Below are positions 34,178-44,230 of a DNA stretch of 64,000 nt, one piece after another. Position numbers and translations under genes: made by a program. How positions within the stretch are numbered: the first letter of the stretch is position 1; each line of letters opens with the position of its first letter. The stretch is from contig NZ_QPJC01000006.1 in assembly GCF_003337235.1 (NCBI RefSeq), positions 181,699-245,698 on the forward strand, given 5' to 3'. Under the pieces are notes generated by a model. It searched no databases. It worked only from the letters and a program-made list of their open reading frames with translations, and was not told the DNA's origin. Origin of the DNA: Halopolyspora algeriensis. Lineage in GTDB: Bacteria; Actinomycetota; Actinomycetes; Mycobacteriales; Pseudonocardiaceae.

Positions 34178-35938
34178 TTAATGCCCGTGGGCGGTGTCGT
34201 TGCTGTCTTCCGCCGGATTTTCCCGGTTGTCCACCAGCGCCCGGACAGAACTGTCCAATTCGGACATGAAGGTGCGTGCCCGCTGTACGGCGGCGTCGAG
34301 TTCACTGCGGCCGCCGGGGGCCGGGACACTTTCGACGACCTGCAGGTAGCACTTGATTTTGGGTTCGGTACCGGACGGACGCACGACCACCCGGAGGTTG
34401 TTGTGCCCGGTGGCGGCGCCCGGGGCGGAGCCAGGGGATGCCTGCCCGTGGAACACCAGAATGTCGGAGTCCGGCAACCGGTCGTGGAGTTGCACGGGCA
34501 CGCCCACGAACTCCTGCGGGGGGTCGGTTCGCAGGCGTCGCATCGCCTCACCGATCCTGCCGGGGTCGGTGACGCGGATCGAGACCTGCCCGGTCTCGTG
34601 CACGCCGTGCTTGATCGCGAGAGCGTCGAGCCTGTCCTGCAGGCTCCGCCCGGAGGTTTTGTCGGTGGCGGCCAGGTCGCAGGCCAGCACGGCGGCGGAG
34701 ATGCCGTCCTTGTCACGGACGTGATCGGGGTCCACGCAATGCCCGAGCGCTTCCTCGTAGGCGTAGACCAGCCCTCTGCCGGAACCACCTCCCGAGCGCA
34801 CGAGCCACTTGAACCCGGTGAGTGTCTCGTCGTAGCGGGCATGATGCTCGGAAGCGATTTCCCGCAGCATGGTGGCGGAGACGATCGTGGTGGCCACCAG
34901 CGGGTCCGGATGCGCCTTTCTGTCCAGGGTGGACAGTACGTATTCCCCGAGCAGCACGCCGGTCTCGTCTCCTCGCAACATCCGCCAGGTGCCTTCCCCG
35001 GCGGGGATGCCGAGCGCGCACCGGTCGGCGTCGGGATCCAGCGCTACGGCGATGTCCGCATCGATCTCCGCCGCCAGGTCGAGCAGCGCGTCGGTGGCAC
35101 CCGGTTCTTCCGGATTGGGAAAACCGACCGTCGGAAAATCGGCGTCGGGCTCGGCTTGCGAGTCGACCAGGTACACCTCGGTGAAACCCACCAGATGCAA
35201 GGCATACCGCAGCGGCTGTGCCCCGACACCGTGCAGGGCGGTGGCCGCGATCCGCAGGTTCCGGCTCGCTCCGCGCGGCAGGCAGGCCACCCGGGCCAGG
35301 TAATCGTTCAGTGCGGTGTCCTGCCATGCCCAGGAATGCTCGCGAGGGATCGAGGTCGCCGCCTCCGCTCCGGCGATCGCGGTTTCGATCTCGGTGTCGG
35401 CGGGATCGACGAGCTGGGTCCCTCCGTGCAGGTAGACCTTGTAGCCGTTGTCCCCCGGGGGGTTGTGGGATGCGGTGATCTGCACGCCCGCCACCGCGCC
35501 GAGCGAGCGCGTGGCGTGGGCCAGGATCGGTGTCGGCAGCGGCTCGGCGAGCATGCGTACCTCGAATCCCGCTGCGGCCAGCACGGCAGCGGTGTCCTCG
35601 GCGAACTGCTGCGAGCCGTGCCGGGCGTCGCGGCCGACGACGACCACCCCACCACTGCTTCCCCGCTCGGACAGCCACGCAGCCAGTCCTGCGGTGGTGC
35701 GTATGACGACCGCGCGGTTCATCCCGTTCGGACCGGCGCGCACGGGCCCGCGCAGGCCTGCCGTGCCGAACGTCAGCGACGTCGACATGCGATCGTCGAG
35801 ATCCACGAGGGACTCGGGCGAGCCGGCCACGGCCGATTCGAGAACGCCCTGCAATTCGGCGCGGGAATCCGGGTCGGGGTCGTCGGCGATCCACCGGCGG
35901 GCGGCATCACGAAGGTGCGGGTCGAGTGAGTGCTGCAT
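34178..35938 (-). CDS. pmmB: Phosphomannomutase/phosphoglucomutase
   Basis: This alpha-D-phosphohexomutase of 586 aa interconverts 6- and 1-phosphosugars. The catalytic serine is in GVQITASHNPPGDNGYK, the Mg site is ALDPDADRC, the sugar specificity loop is in YAYEEALGHCVDPD, and the phosphate-binding loop is VVRPSGTEPKIKCYL. It resembles PmmB (Rv3308) and eukaryote-type PGM2 in length and sequence. ATG 35938 was chosen because GAGG lies 5 nt before it; the frame also opens from GTG 35953. It is flanked by the purine nucleoside phosphorylase, suggesting a nucleoside-sugar salvage link (ribose- or deoxyribose-1-phosphate mutase activity). Confidence 0.92.
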   Translation of the reverse strand: MQHSLDPHLRDAARRWIADDPDPDSRAELQGVLESAVAGSPESLVDLDDRMSTSLTFGTAGLRGPVRAGPNGMNRAVVIRTTAGLAAWLSERGSSGGVVVVGRDARHGSQQFAEDTAAVLAAAGFEVRMLAEPLPTPILAHATRSLGAVAGVQITASHNPPGDNGYKVYLHGGTQLVDPADTEIETAIAGAEAATSIPREHSWAWQDTALNDYLARVACLPRGASRNLRIAATALHGVGAQPLRYALHLVGFTEVYLVDSQAEPDADFPTVGFPNPEEPGATDALLDLAAEIDADIAVALDPDADRCALGIPAGEGTWRMLRGDETGVLLGEYVLSTLDRKAHPDPLVATTIVSATMLREIASEHHARYDETLTGFKWLVRSGGGSGRGLVYAYEEALGHCVDPDHVRDKDGISAAVLACDLAATDKTSGRSLQDRLDALAIKHGVHETGQVSIRVTDPGRIGEAMRRLRTDPPQEFVGVPVQLHDRLPDSDILVFHGQASPGSAPGAATGHNNLRVVVRPSGTEPKIKCYLQVVESVPAPGGRSELDAAVQRARTFMSELDSSVRALVDNRENPAEDSNDTAHGH

Positions 35939-36017
35939 ACGAACCTCGATCACGATAGTGCGGGAGGGGGTGCCGCTGTCGTCGTGTGGACGCTTCCCGA
36001 TTCCCGGCCGGCGATGC

Positions 36018-36833
36018 TCACATTCGCTCGATCAGGGCACGCAGGAGTTTGCCCATGCGAGCGGCCGAGGCTTTGCCCGCTTCCAGGACCTCCTGGTGAT
36101 TCAGCGGTTCACCGGTGATCCCGGCGGCGAGGTTGGTCACCAGCGACAGGCCGAACACCTCGGCCCCGGCTGCGCGCGCGGCGATGGCCTCCTGCACGGT
36201 GGACATGCCGACGAGGTCGGCACCGAGCGTGCGCAGCATGCGGATCTCGGCGGGCGTCTCGAAGTGCGGCCCCGACATTCCCGCGTACACACCCTCTTCG
36301 AGCGAGGGATCGATGTCGCGGGCGATGTCCCGCAGGCGTTGCGCGTAGAGGTCGGTGAGATCGGTGAAGCGGGCCCCGACCAGCGGGGACCAGGTGGTCA
36401 TGTTCAGGTGGTCGCCGATGAGCACCGGCTGGCCGACCTGCATCCCCTCACGCAGGCCCCCGGCGGCATTGGTGAGCACAACGGTCTCGCAACCGGCCGC
36501 AGCGGCCGTGCGCACCCCGTGGACCACCTTCTCCACTCCGCCGCCCTCGTACAGGTGGGAGCGACCGAGCAGCACGAGCACCTGCTTGCCACCGACCGAG
36601 ACGGACCAGACCTTGCCGCTGTGTCCGACGGCGCCGGGCGCGGGAAAGCCGGGCAGGTCGGACATGCTCAGCTCCGCGGTCGGGGTGCCGAGTTCCTCGG
36701 CCGCGGGGCGCCATCCCGAACCGAGGACCACGGCGAGATCGTGCTGGGCCGCTCCGGTGAGTTCGGCGAGGGTTCCCGCTGCCGCTCCTGCGGCCGCGGC
36801 GGGGTCGGAAGCGTCGGAGGGTGTCGAAGGCAT
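36018..36833 (-). CDS. punA: Purine nucleoside phosphorylase
   Basis: This trimeric-type PNP of about 271 aa cleaves inosine and guanosine with phosphate to base plus ribose-1-phosphate. Motifs are [55 protein letters not shown] and [16 protein letters not shown]. Residues for 6-oxopurine recognition (Glu in HFETPAE and Asn in LVTNLAAG) are present. The start is GTG 36836 or ATG 36833. It precedes pmmB in the same direction, 79 bp apart, as in M. tuberculosis. Confidence 0.94.
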   Translation of the reverse strand: MPSTPSDASDPAAAAGAAAGTLAELTGAAQHDLAVVLGSGWRPAAEELGTPTAELSMSDLPGFPAPGAVGHSGKVWSVSVGGKQVLVLLGRSHLYEGGGVEKVVHGVRTAAAAGCETVVLTNAAGGLREGMQVGQPVLIGDHLNMTTWSPLVGARFTDLTDLYAQRLRDIARDIDPSLEEGVYAGMSGPHFETPAEIRMLRTLGADLVGMSTVQEAIAARAAGAEVFGLSLVTNLAAGITGEPLNHQEVLEAGKASAARMGKLLRALIERM

Positions 36834-36861
36834 CACGGGTAGCCAGCCTAACGAATCGGCC

Positions 36862-38667
36862 TCACGGTAGCGGCTCGAAACCGGGAAGCACCCTGTCGAA
36901 CAGGGCCTTTCCCCGGGAAGCCCGGTCGCTGGGGACTGTGGCGCGCACGATCCACAGATCGCCGGATCGGGGCATCAATCGGGCGAACGTCGTCCGGTGC
37001 GCTGCGGAGTTCGCACTGGGCAGGACTCCTCTCGTCACCGACTCGTACGACAGGTACCGATCGCTGCCCGTGCCGGCCGACGGGCGCACCTGTCTGCTGA
37101 TGGTGAGGCGGAAGGTCCCTTCCGGGCCCTTGGTGATCTCCGGGAGAGCGTTCAGATACCCCTGAGTGGTGTATCCCCGGGTGTAGTAACCGCCGAAGCG
37201 CTGAACCGCCAGCGCCGTCCGGCCGTCGGGGGAAACGATGTGGACGGTCATGCTGCGGGTGGGCGGGCCGCTGCGGTAGCCGTGGAAGACGGTCCAGCCC
37301 TCCGGCATGGTGATCCTGAACCGGCCTTCACCGCTGTCGCCGGGATGCCGGGCCCGGTCGACGTACGGCACCAGCCGGGGCCGCGGATCCGGCTGTGTCG
37401 TGGGAGTGGTGGAGGTGGGCAGGATCGTCCGCCCCGCCCAGGTGCGGCTTGCTGCGAAGCCCGCTCCCACCGCGAGCGCGAAGACCAGGAGCATGCCGAC
37501 CATCAGAGCCACAACCGACCACGGTGACCGCCGCGGGGGTGTGGGCTCGCGGAGGGCGAACGGCAGCGGACCGGGATCGGCAGCCAGCCGTGCGGGGGAG
37601 TGGTCCTCCGGAGCCTGCTGTGCGGAGCCGGACGGTTCCCGTTCCGGCGCTTCCTGCCGTTCTTCCCGTCCCTGCCGATCCGGCTTGTCCCACTGGGCCG
37701 GCGCGGTGGCCGTCGGTGTGCGTACACGCACGGTGGGCACTTCCGGTGCGATCAGCTCTCCGAACGGTTGACTGCCCGGAGGTGGCAGCAGGGATTGCAC
37801 GTGGCGGCGCACGTCGGGCAGGGACATCCGCCGGTGCGGGTCCTTGACCATGAGGGCGGTGATGATCTCACCGATCGGGCCCGTGCGAGTGGGTTCGGGC
37901 ACCGGCCCGCGCACCACCGCGGACACGGTGGCCATCGGATTGCCGTCCTCGTCGTAGGGCGGATGCCCCTCCGAAGCGGCGAACAGCGTGGCGCCGAGCC
38001 CCCACAGGTCGGCAGCGACACCGACCGACTCACCGGCTGCGACCTCCGGTGCGATGAAAGCCGGTGTGCCCAGCATGATCCCGGTACGGGTCAGGGTCGC
38101 CTCGGACAGGTTGCGGGAGATCCCGAAGTCGCTGATCTTGATATTGCCGTACTCGCCGAGCAGCACGTTGCCCGGCTTGATGTCGCGGTGGATGATCCCG
38201 GACCGGTGCGCGGTTTCCAGTGCGGAGGCCACGCTGTCGGTGATGGTGGCGAGTTGCCTCTCGTCGAGCGGGCCGTGCTCGCGCAGGACCACCGCGAGGC
38301 TCTGCGAGGGCACCAGTTCCATGACGACGAACGGATCACCGTCGTCCCGGGCCACGTCGTACAGCGTCACGACGTTCGGATGGGAGACCACGGCAATGGC
38401 CCGGGCCTCCCGCAACGTGCGTTCGCGGAGTTCCTCGGCGTCGCGTTCGGGCATGCCGGGAGGAAGCCGCACCGCTTTGACGGCCACCGGCCTGCGGAGC
38501 AACTCGTCCGTGCCGGACCAGACGGTGCCCATCGCACCGCCGCCGAGCCGGGCCTCCAGCCGGTACCGGTCGGCGATCAGCCGCCCGATGTCCGGGTGCG
38601 AGGAGTCTTCCGGCGGCTCCTCGTGTGAGGGTTGCCCCTGTGGATCGGACACGCTGTCGTCATCCAC
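36862..38667 (-). CDS. Receptor-type Ser/Thr protein kinase
   Basis: This 601-aa Hanks-type kinase has a glycine loop [12 protein letters not shown], catalytic lysine in VAVKAV, catalytic loop [16 protein letters not shown] and the activation-loop [10 protein letters not shown] Pro/Gln-rich juxtamembrane linker spans about 320-400, and one membrane helix lies at about 405-430 ([20 protein letters not shown]). The extracellular C-terminal domain of about 150 residues is of unknown fold, not PASTA ([35 protein letters not shown]). Similar domains occur in other actinobacterial kinases as putative sensors. GTG 38667 follows AGGAGG by 11 nt. The ligand is unknown. Confidence 0.9.
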   Translation of the reverse strand: MDDDSVSDPQGQPSHEEPPEDSSHPDIGRLIADRYRLEARLGGGAMGTVWSGTDELLRRPVAVKAVRLPPGMPERDAEELRERTLREARAIAVVSHPNVVTLYDVARDDGDPFVVMELVPSQSLAVVLREHGPLDERQLATITDSVASALETAHRSGIIHRDIKPGNVLLGEYGNIKISDFGISRNLSEATLTRTGIMLGTPAFIAPEVAAGESVGVAADLWGLGATLFAASEGHPPYDEDGNPMATVSAVVRGPVPEPTRTGPIGEIITALMVKDPHRRMSLPDVRRHVQSLLPPPGSQPFGELIAPEVPTVRVRTPTATAPAQWDKPDRQGREERQEAPEREPSGSAQQAPEDHSPARLAADPGPLPFALREPTPPRRSPWSVVALMVGMLLVFALAVGAGFAASRTWAGRTILPTSTTPTTQPDPRPRLVPYVDRARHPGDSGEGRFRITMPEGWTVFHGYRSGPPTRSMTVHIVSPDGRTALAVQRFGGYYTRGYTTQGYLNALPEITKGPEGTFRLTISRQVRPSAGTGSDRYLSYESVTRGVLPSANSAAHRTTFARLMPRSGDLWIVRATVPSDRASRGKALFDRVLPGFEPLP

Positions 38668-38694
38668 CGTGTCACCGGCCTCCTGCTGTCACGT

Positions 38695-38796
38695 CTACTG
38701 CTCCTCGGTATCGAAGTCGTCGTCGTGGACGTCGGCGAGCTCACCGGACTCCGCGGCGGCTTCCAAGCGCCGAAGCCCTTCGAGCGGGGTGACCAT
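38695..38796 (-). CDS. Small acidic protein before the kinase gene
   Basis: This short open frame encodes MVTPLEGLRRLEAAAESGEL followed by the acidic end ADVHDDDFDTEEQ (33 aa). It stops 28 bp before the kinase start, with the kinase ribosome-binding site directly after it. Coding seems plausible from its even, charged composition and operon position. The start could also lie further upstream, up to 38925. I do not recognise it. Confidence 0.4.
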   Translation of the reverse strand: MVTPLEGLRRLEAAAESGELADVHDDDFDTEEQ

Positions 38797-39295
38797 GGCT
38801 CCATTGTGACCCACGGCGCCGAGGCCGGTCGAACACGCTTCGTCGCCCCCGGGCACAATGAGTGACGCGAGCGCGTTACCGGACGTGAAGTTTCCCACCT
38901 CACTCGATCGACCCGGTGAAAGCATGGGTGGCTCATGTTCTTTCGATGCAGCGAAAATGGTCTCTGCCCGGCTCGGGGATCGCTCGCCTGCCGCATCGAG
39001 GAGATGTGTGTCTGCGGAACGTTTCGGATAAGTTGGGCGTCACTCGGACCGTGCCGGACGTCCCCAGCGGACCCCGAGATCGAGCGGGAGTTCGACCGCC
39101 CGGCGGGGCAGCCGGGGGCGAGCACCCACCGGTCGGGATGCTCGTGTGAAGTGCCGTGGCCACCGCATCGCCCTGGGGAGGCGGTAGGCGCAGTGTGTTG
39201 TGGCCGCGTCGGTGTGGGTGACGAACCGTCCCGGTCGTCCGGCACTTTCGGATCCGTTCGCCGACCGCTTTCGTGCCGGTTGCCAGGAGGTGCTC
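38797..39295. other. Intergenic region before the mrp operon, no gene seen
   Basis: About 500 bp separate the divergent kinase and mrpA genes. The frame of mrpA is open from 39200, but homology starts only after TTG 39296. The segment 38926-39060 is relatively AT-rich and may hold the mrp promoter. I found no convincing operator, RNA element or small gene. Confidence 0.5.
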
Positions 39296-41731
39296 TTGCT
39301 CGCGCTGGTCGTCTCGCACCTGCTGGTGGCGCTGGCACTGCCGTGGGTGGCCGCACGCAACACACGTGCCGCCTTCACGGTGGCGGCATTGCCGCCCGCG
39401 GCCGCGCTGGTCTGGACATTGGGCCACGCCGGGGCGGTTCTCGGCGGGCAGGAGATCGTCGAGTCGCTGGCGTGGGCTCCCCGGCTCGGGCTGGAGATCA
39501 CCTTCCGGCTGGATCCGCTCGCCCTGCTGATGACGGTGCTCGTTTCCGGAATCGGTGTGCTGGTGCTGCTGTACTGCCCCGGCTACTTCGGTCCCGGCAG
39601 TGCGGACGGGAGACGTTCGGCGCCCCTGTTGCTGGCCTTCGCCGGGGTGATGCTCGGGCTGGTGCTGGCCGACGATCTCCTGCTGGTGTACGTCTTCTGG
39701 GAGCTGACCACGATCTGCTCGTTCCTGCTGGTCGGGCAGTCCGGTATCAGCCGCGAGCAGCGCCGTTCGGCGATGCAGGCGCTGGTGGTCACCATCTTCG
39801 GCGGCCTGGTGATGCTGCTCGGTTTCGTCGTGCTCGGCGAGGCCGCCGGGACCTACCGGATCTCCGAGCTGGTGGCGGACCCGCCCGGCGGCGGTGCCAT
39901 GGCCGCTGCCGCGGTGCTGATCCTGATCGGGGCGTTCACCAAGTCTGCGCAACTGCCCTTCCACAACTGGTTGCCCGCCGCCATGGTGGCACCGACACCC
40001 GTCAGTGCTTACCTGCACGCCGCTTCGATGGTCAAAGCGGGCGTGTTCCTCGTGGCGAGGCTGACTCCGGTGTTCGCGGGGGTGGTGGCCTGGCCGGTAC
40101 TGACCGCCGTGTTCGGTCTGCTCACGATGATCGTCGCCGGGTGGCGCGCGCTGCACGAATACGACCTGAAGATACTGCTCGCCTACGGCACCGTCAGCCA
40201 GCTCGGTTTCGTGATGGTGCTCGTCGGCGCCGGGACGCACACCGGCGCGGTGGCAGGCACGGCCATGCTGCTGGCCCACGGCCTGTTCAAGTCGGCGCTC
40301 TTCCTCGTCGTCGGCATCGTCGATCACGAGGCCGGTAGCCGCGACATCCGGGAACTGTCCGGCCTCGGCAGGCGATTGCCGTGGCTTGTGGTGATCGCGG
40401 TGCCGGCAGCGGCCTCGATGGCGGGTCTGCCGCCGACGCTGGGATTCCTGGGCAAGGAAGCCGCTTTCGAGGTGTTCCTGCACGGCGGTGCCGGGCAAGC
40501 GGCGATCGCGGCCGGGCTCGTGCTCGGTTCGGTGTTCACCGTCGGCTACAGCGCGCGACTGCTGTGGGGGGCCTTCGCGAACAAACCCGGCATCCCCGCC
40601 ACCGCGGCGCACGCACCGGGTGCCGGGCTGCTCCTGCCTGCCGCGGTACCGGCGCTCGCCGGTGTCGTGCTGGGGGTCGTCTATCCCGCCGTCGACGAGC
40701 TCAGTGCCGCTTACGCGGCCGTGTTCGAGGCCGGTACCGATCCGTATCACCTCGCGCTGTGGCACGGGCTGAACCTGGCATTGCTGTGCTCGCTGATCGC
40801 GCTGGCCGGTGGTCTGGTCGTGCACGCGGCACGCACGCCGATCACGCGCGTGCGCGGGAGACTGGTGAATCCGCTGAACGCGCAGCGCGCCTACGAACGC
40901 AGCATGGCGCTGCTGGAACGAGTGGCCGTGGGCGTGACCGGGCGGGTCCAGGCCGGTTCACTGCCGACCTACCTGGGCATCATCCTGCTCACCGTCCTCG
41001 CCGTGTCGGGGACGGCACTGCTGACCCGGTCCACCCCCATCGAGCAGTTCCGGGCGTGGGACCGGATCCTGCAGGTGCCACTGGCGATCGCGATCCTGAT
41101 CGCCGTGGCCGGTGTGGTGCGAGCGAGGCGACGCCTGACCGCTGTGCTGCTCGTCGGCGTGATTGGCTACGGCATCGGCGGGATTTTCATCATCGACGGT
41201 GCGCCCGACCTGGCGCTGACGCAGTTCCTGGTGGAAACGCTCACGCTGGTGGCATTCGTGTTCGTCCTGCGCCGGCTTCCCGTGCGGTTCACCCAGTCGG
41301 ATCCGGCGCCGGGCCTGCGGTGGGTGAAGATGCTCATCGCGGTCGGCGGGGGCGTGTTCATGGCTTTCGCGTCGATGATCTTCAGTTCGGCCCGGCAGAC
41401 CCCGTCGGGGGTCAGCGAGCAGTACATCGCCCGCGCCGAGCAGGGCGCGGGGGCGACGAACGTGGTCAACGCGATCATCGTGGACTTCCGCGCGTTCGAC
41501 ACCATCGGGGAGATCTCGGTGCTCGCGGTCGCCGCGACCGGAGTCGCCAGCCTGATCCTGACCTCGCGCCACGAACGCCGACGCCGGCGCGGCTCCCTTC
41601 CCATCACAGAGCGGTCCGCAGCGGACGAGTCCGCAGCACCGGGGAACGCCGGCGCTGCGGGACCGATTCGGCCGGGGACCGGTGAGGATCCGCAGGGCAG
41701 GGATCCGCGACAGGAGGAGGTGCGCGAATGA
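39296..41731 (+). CDS. mrpA: Na+/H+ antiporter subunit MrpA
   Basis: This is the largest Mrp subunit, about 811 aa and roughly twenty membrane helices. It is homologous to NuoL plus a C-terminal MbhD/MbhE-like part. The proton-path signatures are VYVFWELTTICSFLLVG, GAFTKSAQLPFHNWLPAAMV, PTPVSAYLHAASMVKAGVF and ALHEYDLKILLAYGTVSQLG. GIGGIFIIDGAPDLALTQFLVET in the C-terminal region is the conserved MrpA glutamate segment. TTG 39296 was chosen because AGGAGG lies 5 nt before it and the first helix starts there. The stop overlaps mrpB (ATGA). It heads a complete mrpABCDEFG operon. Confidence 0.95.
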   Translation: MLALVVSHLLVALALPWVAARNTRAAFTVAALPPAAALVWTLGHAGAVLGGQEIVESLAWAPRLGLEITFRLDPLALLMTVLVSGIGVLVLLYCPGYFGPGSADGRRSAPLLLAFAGVMLGLVLADDLLLVYVFWELTTICSFLLVGQSGISREQRRSAMQALVVTIFGGLVMLLGFVVLGEAAGTYRISELVADPPGGGAMAAAAVLILIGAFTKSAQLPFHNWLPAAMVAPTPVSAYLHAASMVKAGVFLVARLTPVFAGVVAWPVLTAVFGLLTMIVAGWRALHEYDLKILLAYGTVSQLGFVMVLVGAGTHTGAVAGTAMLLAHGLFKSALFLVVGIVDHEAGSRDIRELSGLGRRLPWLVVIAVPAAASMAGLPPTLGFLGKEAAFEVFLHGGAGQAAIAAGLVLGSVFTVGYSARLLWGAFANKPGIPATAAHAPGAGLLLPAAVPALAGVVLGVVYPAVDELSAAYAAVFEAGTDPYHLALWHGLNLALLCSLIALAGGLVVHAARTPITRVRGRLVNPLNAQRAYERSMALLERVAVGVTGRVQAGSLPTYLGIILLTVLAVSGTALLTRSTPIEQFRAWDRILQVPLAIAILIAVAGVVRARRRLTAVLLVGVIGYGIGGIFIIDGAPDLALTQFLVETLTLVAFVFVLRRLPVRFTQSDPAPGLRWVKMLIAVGGGVFMAFASMIFSSARQTPSGVSEQYIARAEQGAGATNVVNAIIVDFRAFDTIGEISVLAVAATGVASLILTSRHERRRRRGSLPITERSAADESAAPGNAGAAGPIRPGTGEDPQGRDPRQEEVRE

Positions 41732-42279
41732 CCGAAACCGAATCGCAGTCGCCCGGAGAGCAGGAGGCATGGACCACCTGGGACACACCGAGCGAGCGAT
41801 GGTTGCTGTCCGGATACACCCGGGACCGGCGGGAGCGCAAGATACTCCTCGAGCTCGCCGCCCGGATCCTGTTTCCCACCGTGCTCGTGTTCTCGCTCTA
41901 CCTGCTGTTCGCCGGGCACGAGCACACCGGCGGAGGGTTCAGCGGTGGACTGGTCGCCGGGCAGGCGTTCGTGCTGCGCTACCTCGCGGGAGGGCGAATG
42001 GACAGCAGCTCCACCGTATCCTTGCAACCACCGGTGCTCATCGGGGTCGGCCTGACCATCGCCACGTTCATCAGCCTCGTCCCCCTGGCGTTCGGCGGAA
42101 CGGTGCTGGAAAGCGCCATCTACACATTCACCGTCCCCATGCTGGGACAGATCAAAATCGTCACCAGCCTGTTTCTCGACATCGGCGTGTACCTGCTGAT
42201 CCTCGGGGTGGTCCTCGACCTGCTGCGCACGCTCGGCTCGGCCATCGAGGCCGATGTGGCCGCGGTCGAAAGGAGGTAA
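41728..42279 (+). CDS. mrpB: Na+/H+ antiporter subunit MrpB
   Basis: This 183-aa subunit has four membrane helices (for example LFPTVLVFSLYLLFAG). GHEHTGGGFSGGLVAGQAFVL is the conserved DUF4040/MnhB motif, and KIVTSLFLDIGVYLLILGVV is near the end. The hydrophilic first 35 residues are longer than usual. ATG 41728 overlaps the mrpA stop. mrpC follows after 2 bp. Confidence 0.93.
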   Translation: MTETESQSPGEQEAWTTWDTPSERWLLSGYTRDRRERKILLELAARILFPTVLVFSLYLLFAGHEHTGGGFSGGLVAGQAFVLRYLAGGRMDSSSTVSLQPPVLIGVGLTIATFISLVPLAFGGTVLESAIYTFTVPMLGQIKIVTSLFLDIGVYLLILGVVLDLLRTLGSAIEADVAAVERR

Positions 42280-42281
42280 CG

Positions 42282-42698
42282 GTGAGCACCGTGAACCTGA
42301 CGATGGCCATCCTGCTCGGAGGGTTGTATGCCGGGGGCTTCTACTTGATCCTGCAGCGGTCGCTGATGCGCATCCTGCTCGGCATCGTGATCCTCGGGCA
42401 CGGCGCCAACCTGATGCTGCAACTGGCCGGGGGGCCGCCGGGTAGGCCCCCCATGGTAGGGGACGCCGCCCCCGCGATGATGACCGACCCCTTTCCCCAG
42501 GCCATGGCGTTGACTGCCGTGGTCATCACCTTCGCCCTGACCACGTTCCTGCTCGCTCTCGCCTACCGGGCCTGGCTGCTGCTGGGACACGACGAGGTGC
42601 GCGACGACCTCGAGGACCGCAGGATCCGCAGGCTGGAGCGCAGGCTCGCCGAGTCCGAGGAGGACGAGGAGGAGATGGAAACGGAGGCCACGCAGTGA
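42282..42698 (+). CDS. mrpC: Na+/H+ antiporter subunit MrpC
   Basis: MrpC is a NuoK homologue, here 138 aa with three membrane helices (LTMAILLGGLYAGGFYLIL, LLGIVILGHGANLMLQLAGG, ALTAVVITFALTTFLLALAY). The charged cytoplasmic C-terminal tail of about 35 residues (DLEDRRIRRLERRLAESEED) is longer than in Bacillus. GTG 42282 follows AGGAGG by 5 nt. The stop is overlapped by mrpD (GTGA). Confidence 0.94.
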   Translation: MSTVNLTMAILLGGLYAGGFYLILQRSLMRILLGIVILGHGANLMLQLAGGPPGRPPMVGDAAPAMMTDPFPQAMALTAVVITFALTTFLLALAYRAWLLLGHDEVRDDLEDRRIRRLERRLAESEEDEEEMETEATQ

Positions 42699-44230
42699 CC
42701 GCTCTGGTGGCCCTGCCGGTGCTCCTGCCGCTGATGGCGGCGGGCCTGTCCCTGGCCTTCGGCCGCTTCGCCGATATCCAACGCGTGCTCGGCCTCGTGG
42801 TGCTCGGCGCGATCATCGTGAATGCGGCGTTGCTGCTCTACGTCGCCGATGTGCACGGCCCGATCGTCCTGCAGCTGGGTGGCTGGCCGGCCCCCCTGGG
42901 GATCACGCTGATCGCGGACCGGCTGGCGGCGCTGCTGCTGCTCGTGTCGTCGGTGGTGACCTTCGCGGTGCTGATCTACTCGATCGGGCAGCGCGTCGCC
43001 GACTACGGGCGCGGCACGTCCAGCACCACGTTCCACCCGATCTACCTGATGTTGTGTGCGGGGGTGTCGCTGGCCTACCTCACCGGCGACCTGTTCAACC
43101 TGTTCGTCGCCTTCGAGATCATGCTCTCGTCGTCGTATGTGCTGATCACCCGGCGCACCACGGCCACCCGGGTACGTCCCGGGATGACCTACACGATCGT
43201 CAGCCTGACCTCGTCGATCCTGTTCCTGACCGTGATCGCGCTGGTCTATGCCGCCACCGGCACGGTCAACCTGGCCGATCTGGCGCAGCGAGTGAGCGAA
43301 CTGCCGGACGGGCTGCAGAGCTCGCTGGGATTGCTCATGACGATCGTGTTCGGGGTCAAGGCCGCGATGGTGCCGCTGCACTTCTGGTTGCCGGACAGCT
43401 ACCCGAACGCGCCCGCGCCGATCACCGCCGTCTTCGCGGGCCTGCTGACCAAGGTCGGCATCTACGCGATGATCCGCACGCAGACGCTGGTTTTCCAGCA
43501 CGAATCGACCTGGCAGCTGATGCTGGCGATCGCACTGCTCACCATGATCGTCGGTGCGCTGGGGGCGCTGGCGCAGGACGACCTCAACCGCATGCTGTCC
43601 TTCCTGCTGGTCAGCCACATCGGGTACATGCTGTTCGGGCTCGGTGTCTACGACATTGCCGGACTGACCGGGGTGATCCTCTATGTGGTGCACCACATCA
43701 CCGTCCAGGCGACGCTGTTTCTGGTCAGCGGTCTGATCACCCGACATACCGGAACCGTGGCCCTGAGCAGGATGGGGGGTCTGGCCAAGGCCGCCCCCCT
43801 GGTCGCCGTTCTGTTCTCGATTCCCGCGCTGACCCTGTCCGGGGTGCCTCCCTTTTCCGGCTTCGTTGCCAAGCTCGCGCTGCTGCAGGCCGGGGTCGAC
43901 GCGGGGACGTGGGCGGCCTACGGGGTCGCCGGGGGAGCTGTGCTGACCAGCCTGCTGACCCTGTACGCGGTGGCCCGGGTGTGGAGCAGGGCGTTCTGGG
44001 GGCGGCCTCAGGAGCCCGCCGGGGACCCCGACCCGAGCGACGAACTCGTGGTCGGAACCGGCACCACGTCTCCGGCGATGATGGTGGCCTCGGGTGTTCT
44101 GGCGGCGACGAGCGTGCTGATCGCCGTGGCCGCGGGACCACTGGCCGACATCAGCGGGCGCGCGGCGGTCGACCTGATGCACGGCGAGACGTACCGCACG
44201 GCGGTACTGGGGGGTGGTGCCGGTGGCTGA
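42695..44230 (+). CDS. mrpD: Na+/H+ antiporter subunit MrpD
   Basis: MrpD is a NuoM/N-like proton-translocating subunit of 511 aa with about fourteen helices. Key segments are FNLFVAFEIMLSSSYVLIT with the conserved Glu, FGVKAAMVPLHFWLPDSYP with Lys, AGLLTKVGIYAMIRT, DDLNRMLSFLLVSHIGYM and VHHITVQATLFLVSGLI. GTG 42695 overlaps mrpC. It is the second ion-path subunit beside MrpA. Confidence 0.95.
   Translation: MTALVALPVLLPLMAAGLSLAFGRFADIQRVLGLVVLGAIIVNAALLLYVADVHGPIVLQLGGWPAPLGITLIADRLAALLLLVSSVVTFAVLIYSIGQRVADYGRGTSSTTFHPIYLMLCAGVSLAYLTGDLFNLFVAFEIMLSSSYVLITRRTTATRVRPGMTYTIVSLTSSILFLTVIALVYAATGTVNLADLAQRVSELPDGLQSSLGLLMTIVFGVKAAMVPLHFWLPDSYPNAPAPITAVFAGLLTKVGIYAMIRTQTLVFQHESTWQLMLAIALLTMIVGALGALAQDDLNRMLSFLLVSHIGYMLFGLGVYDIAGLTGVILYVVHHITVQATLFLVSGLITRHTGTVALSRMGGLAKAAPLVAVLFSIPALTLSGVPPFSGFVAKLALLQAGVDAGTWAAYGVAGGAVLTSLLTLYAVARVWSRAFWGRPQEPAGDPDPSDELVVGTGTTSPAMMVASGVLAATSVLIAVAAGPLADISGRAAVDLMHGETYRTAVLGGGAGG

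Noticed and set aside
38933..40825. A 630-codon minus-strand open frame
   Set aside because: It is a shadow of mrpA, Gln/His/Arg-rich and of random composition.
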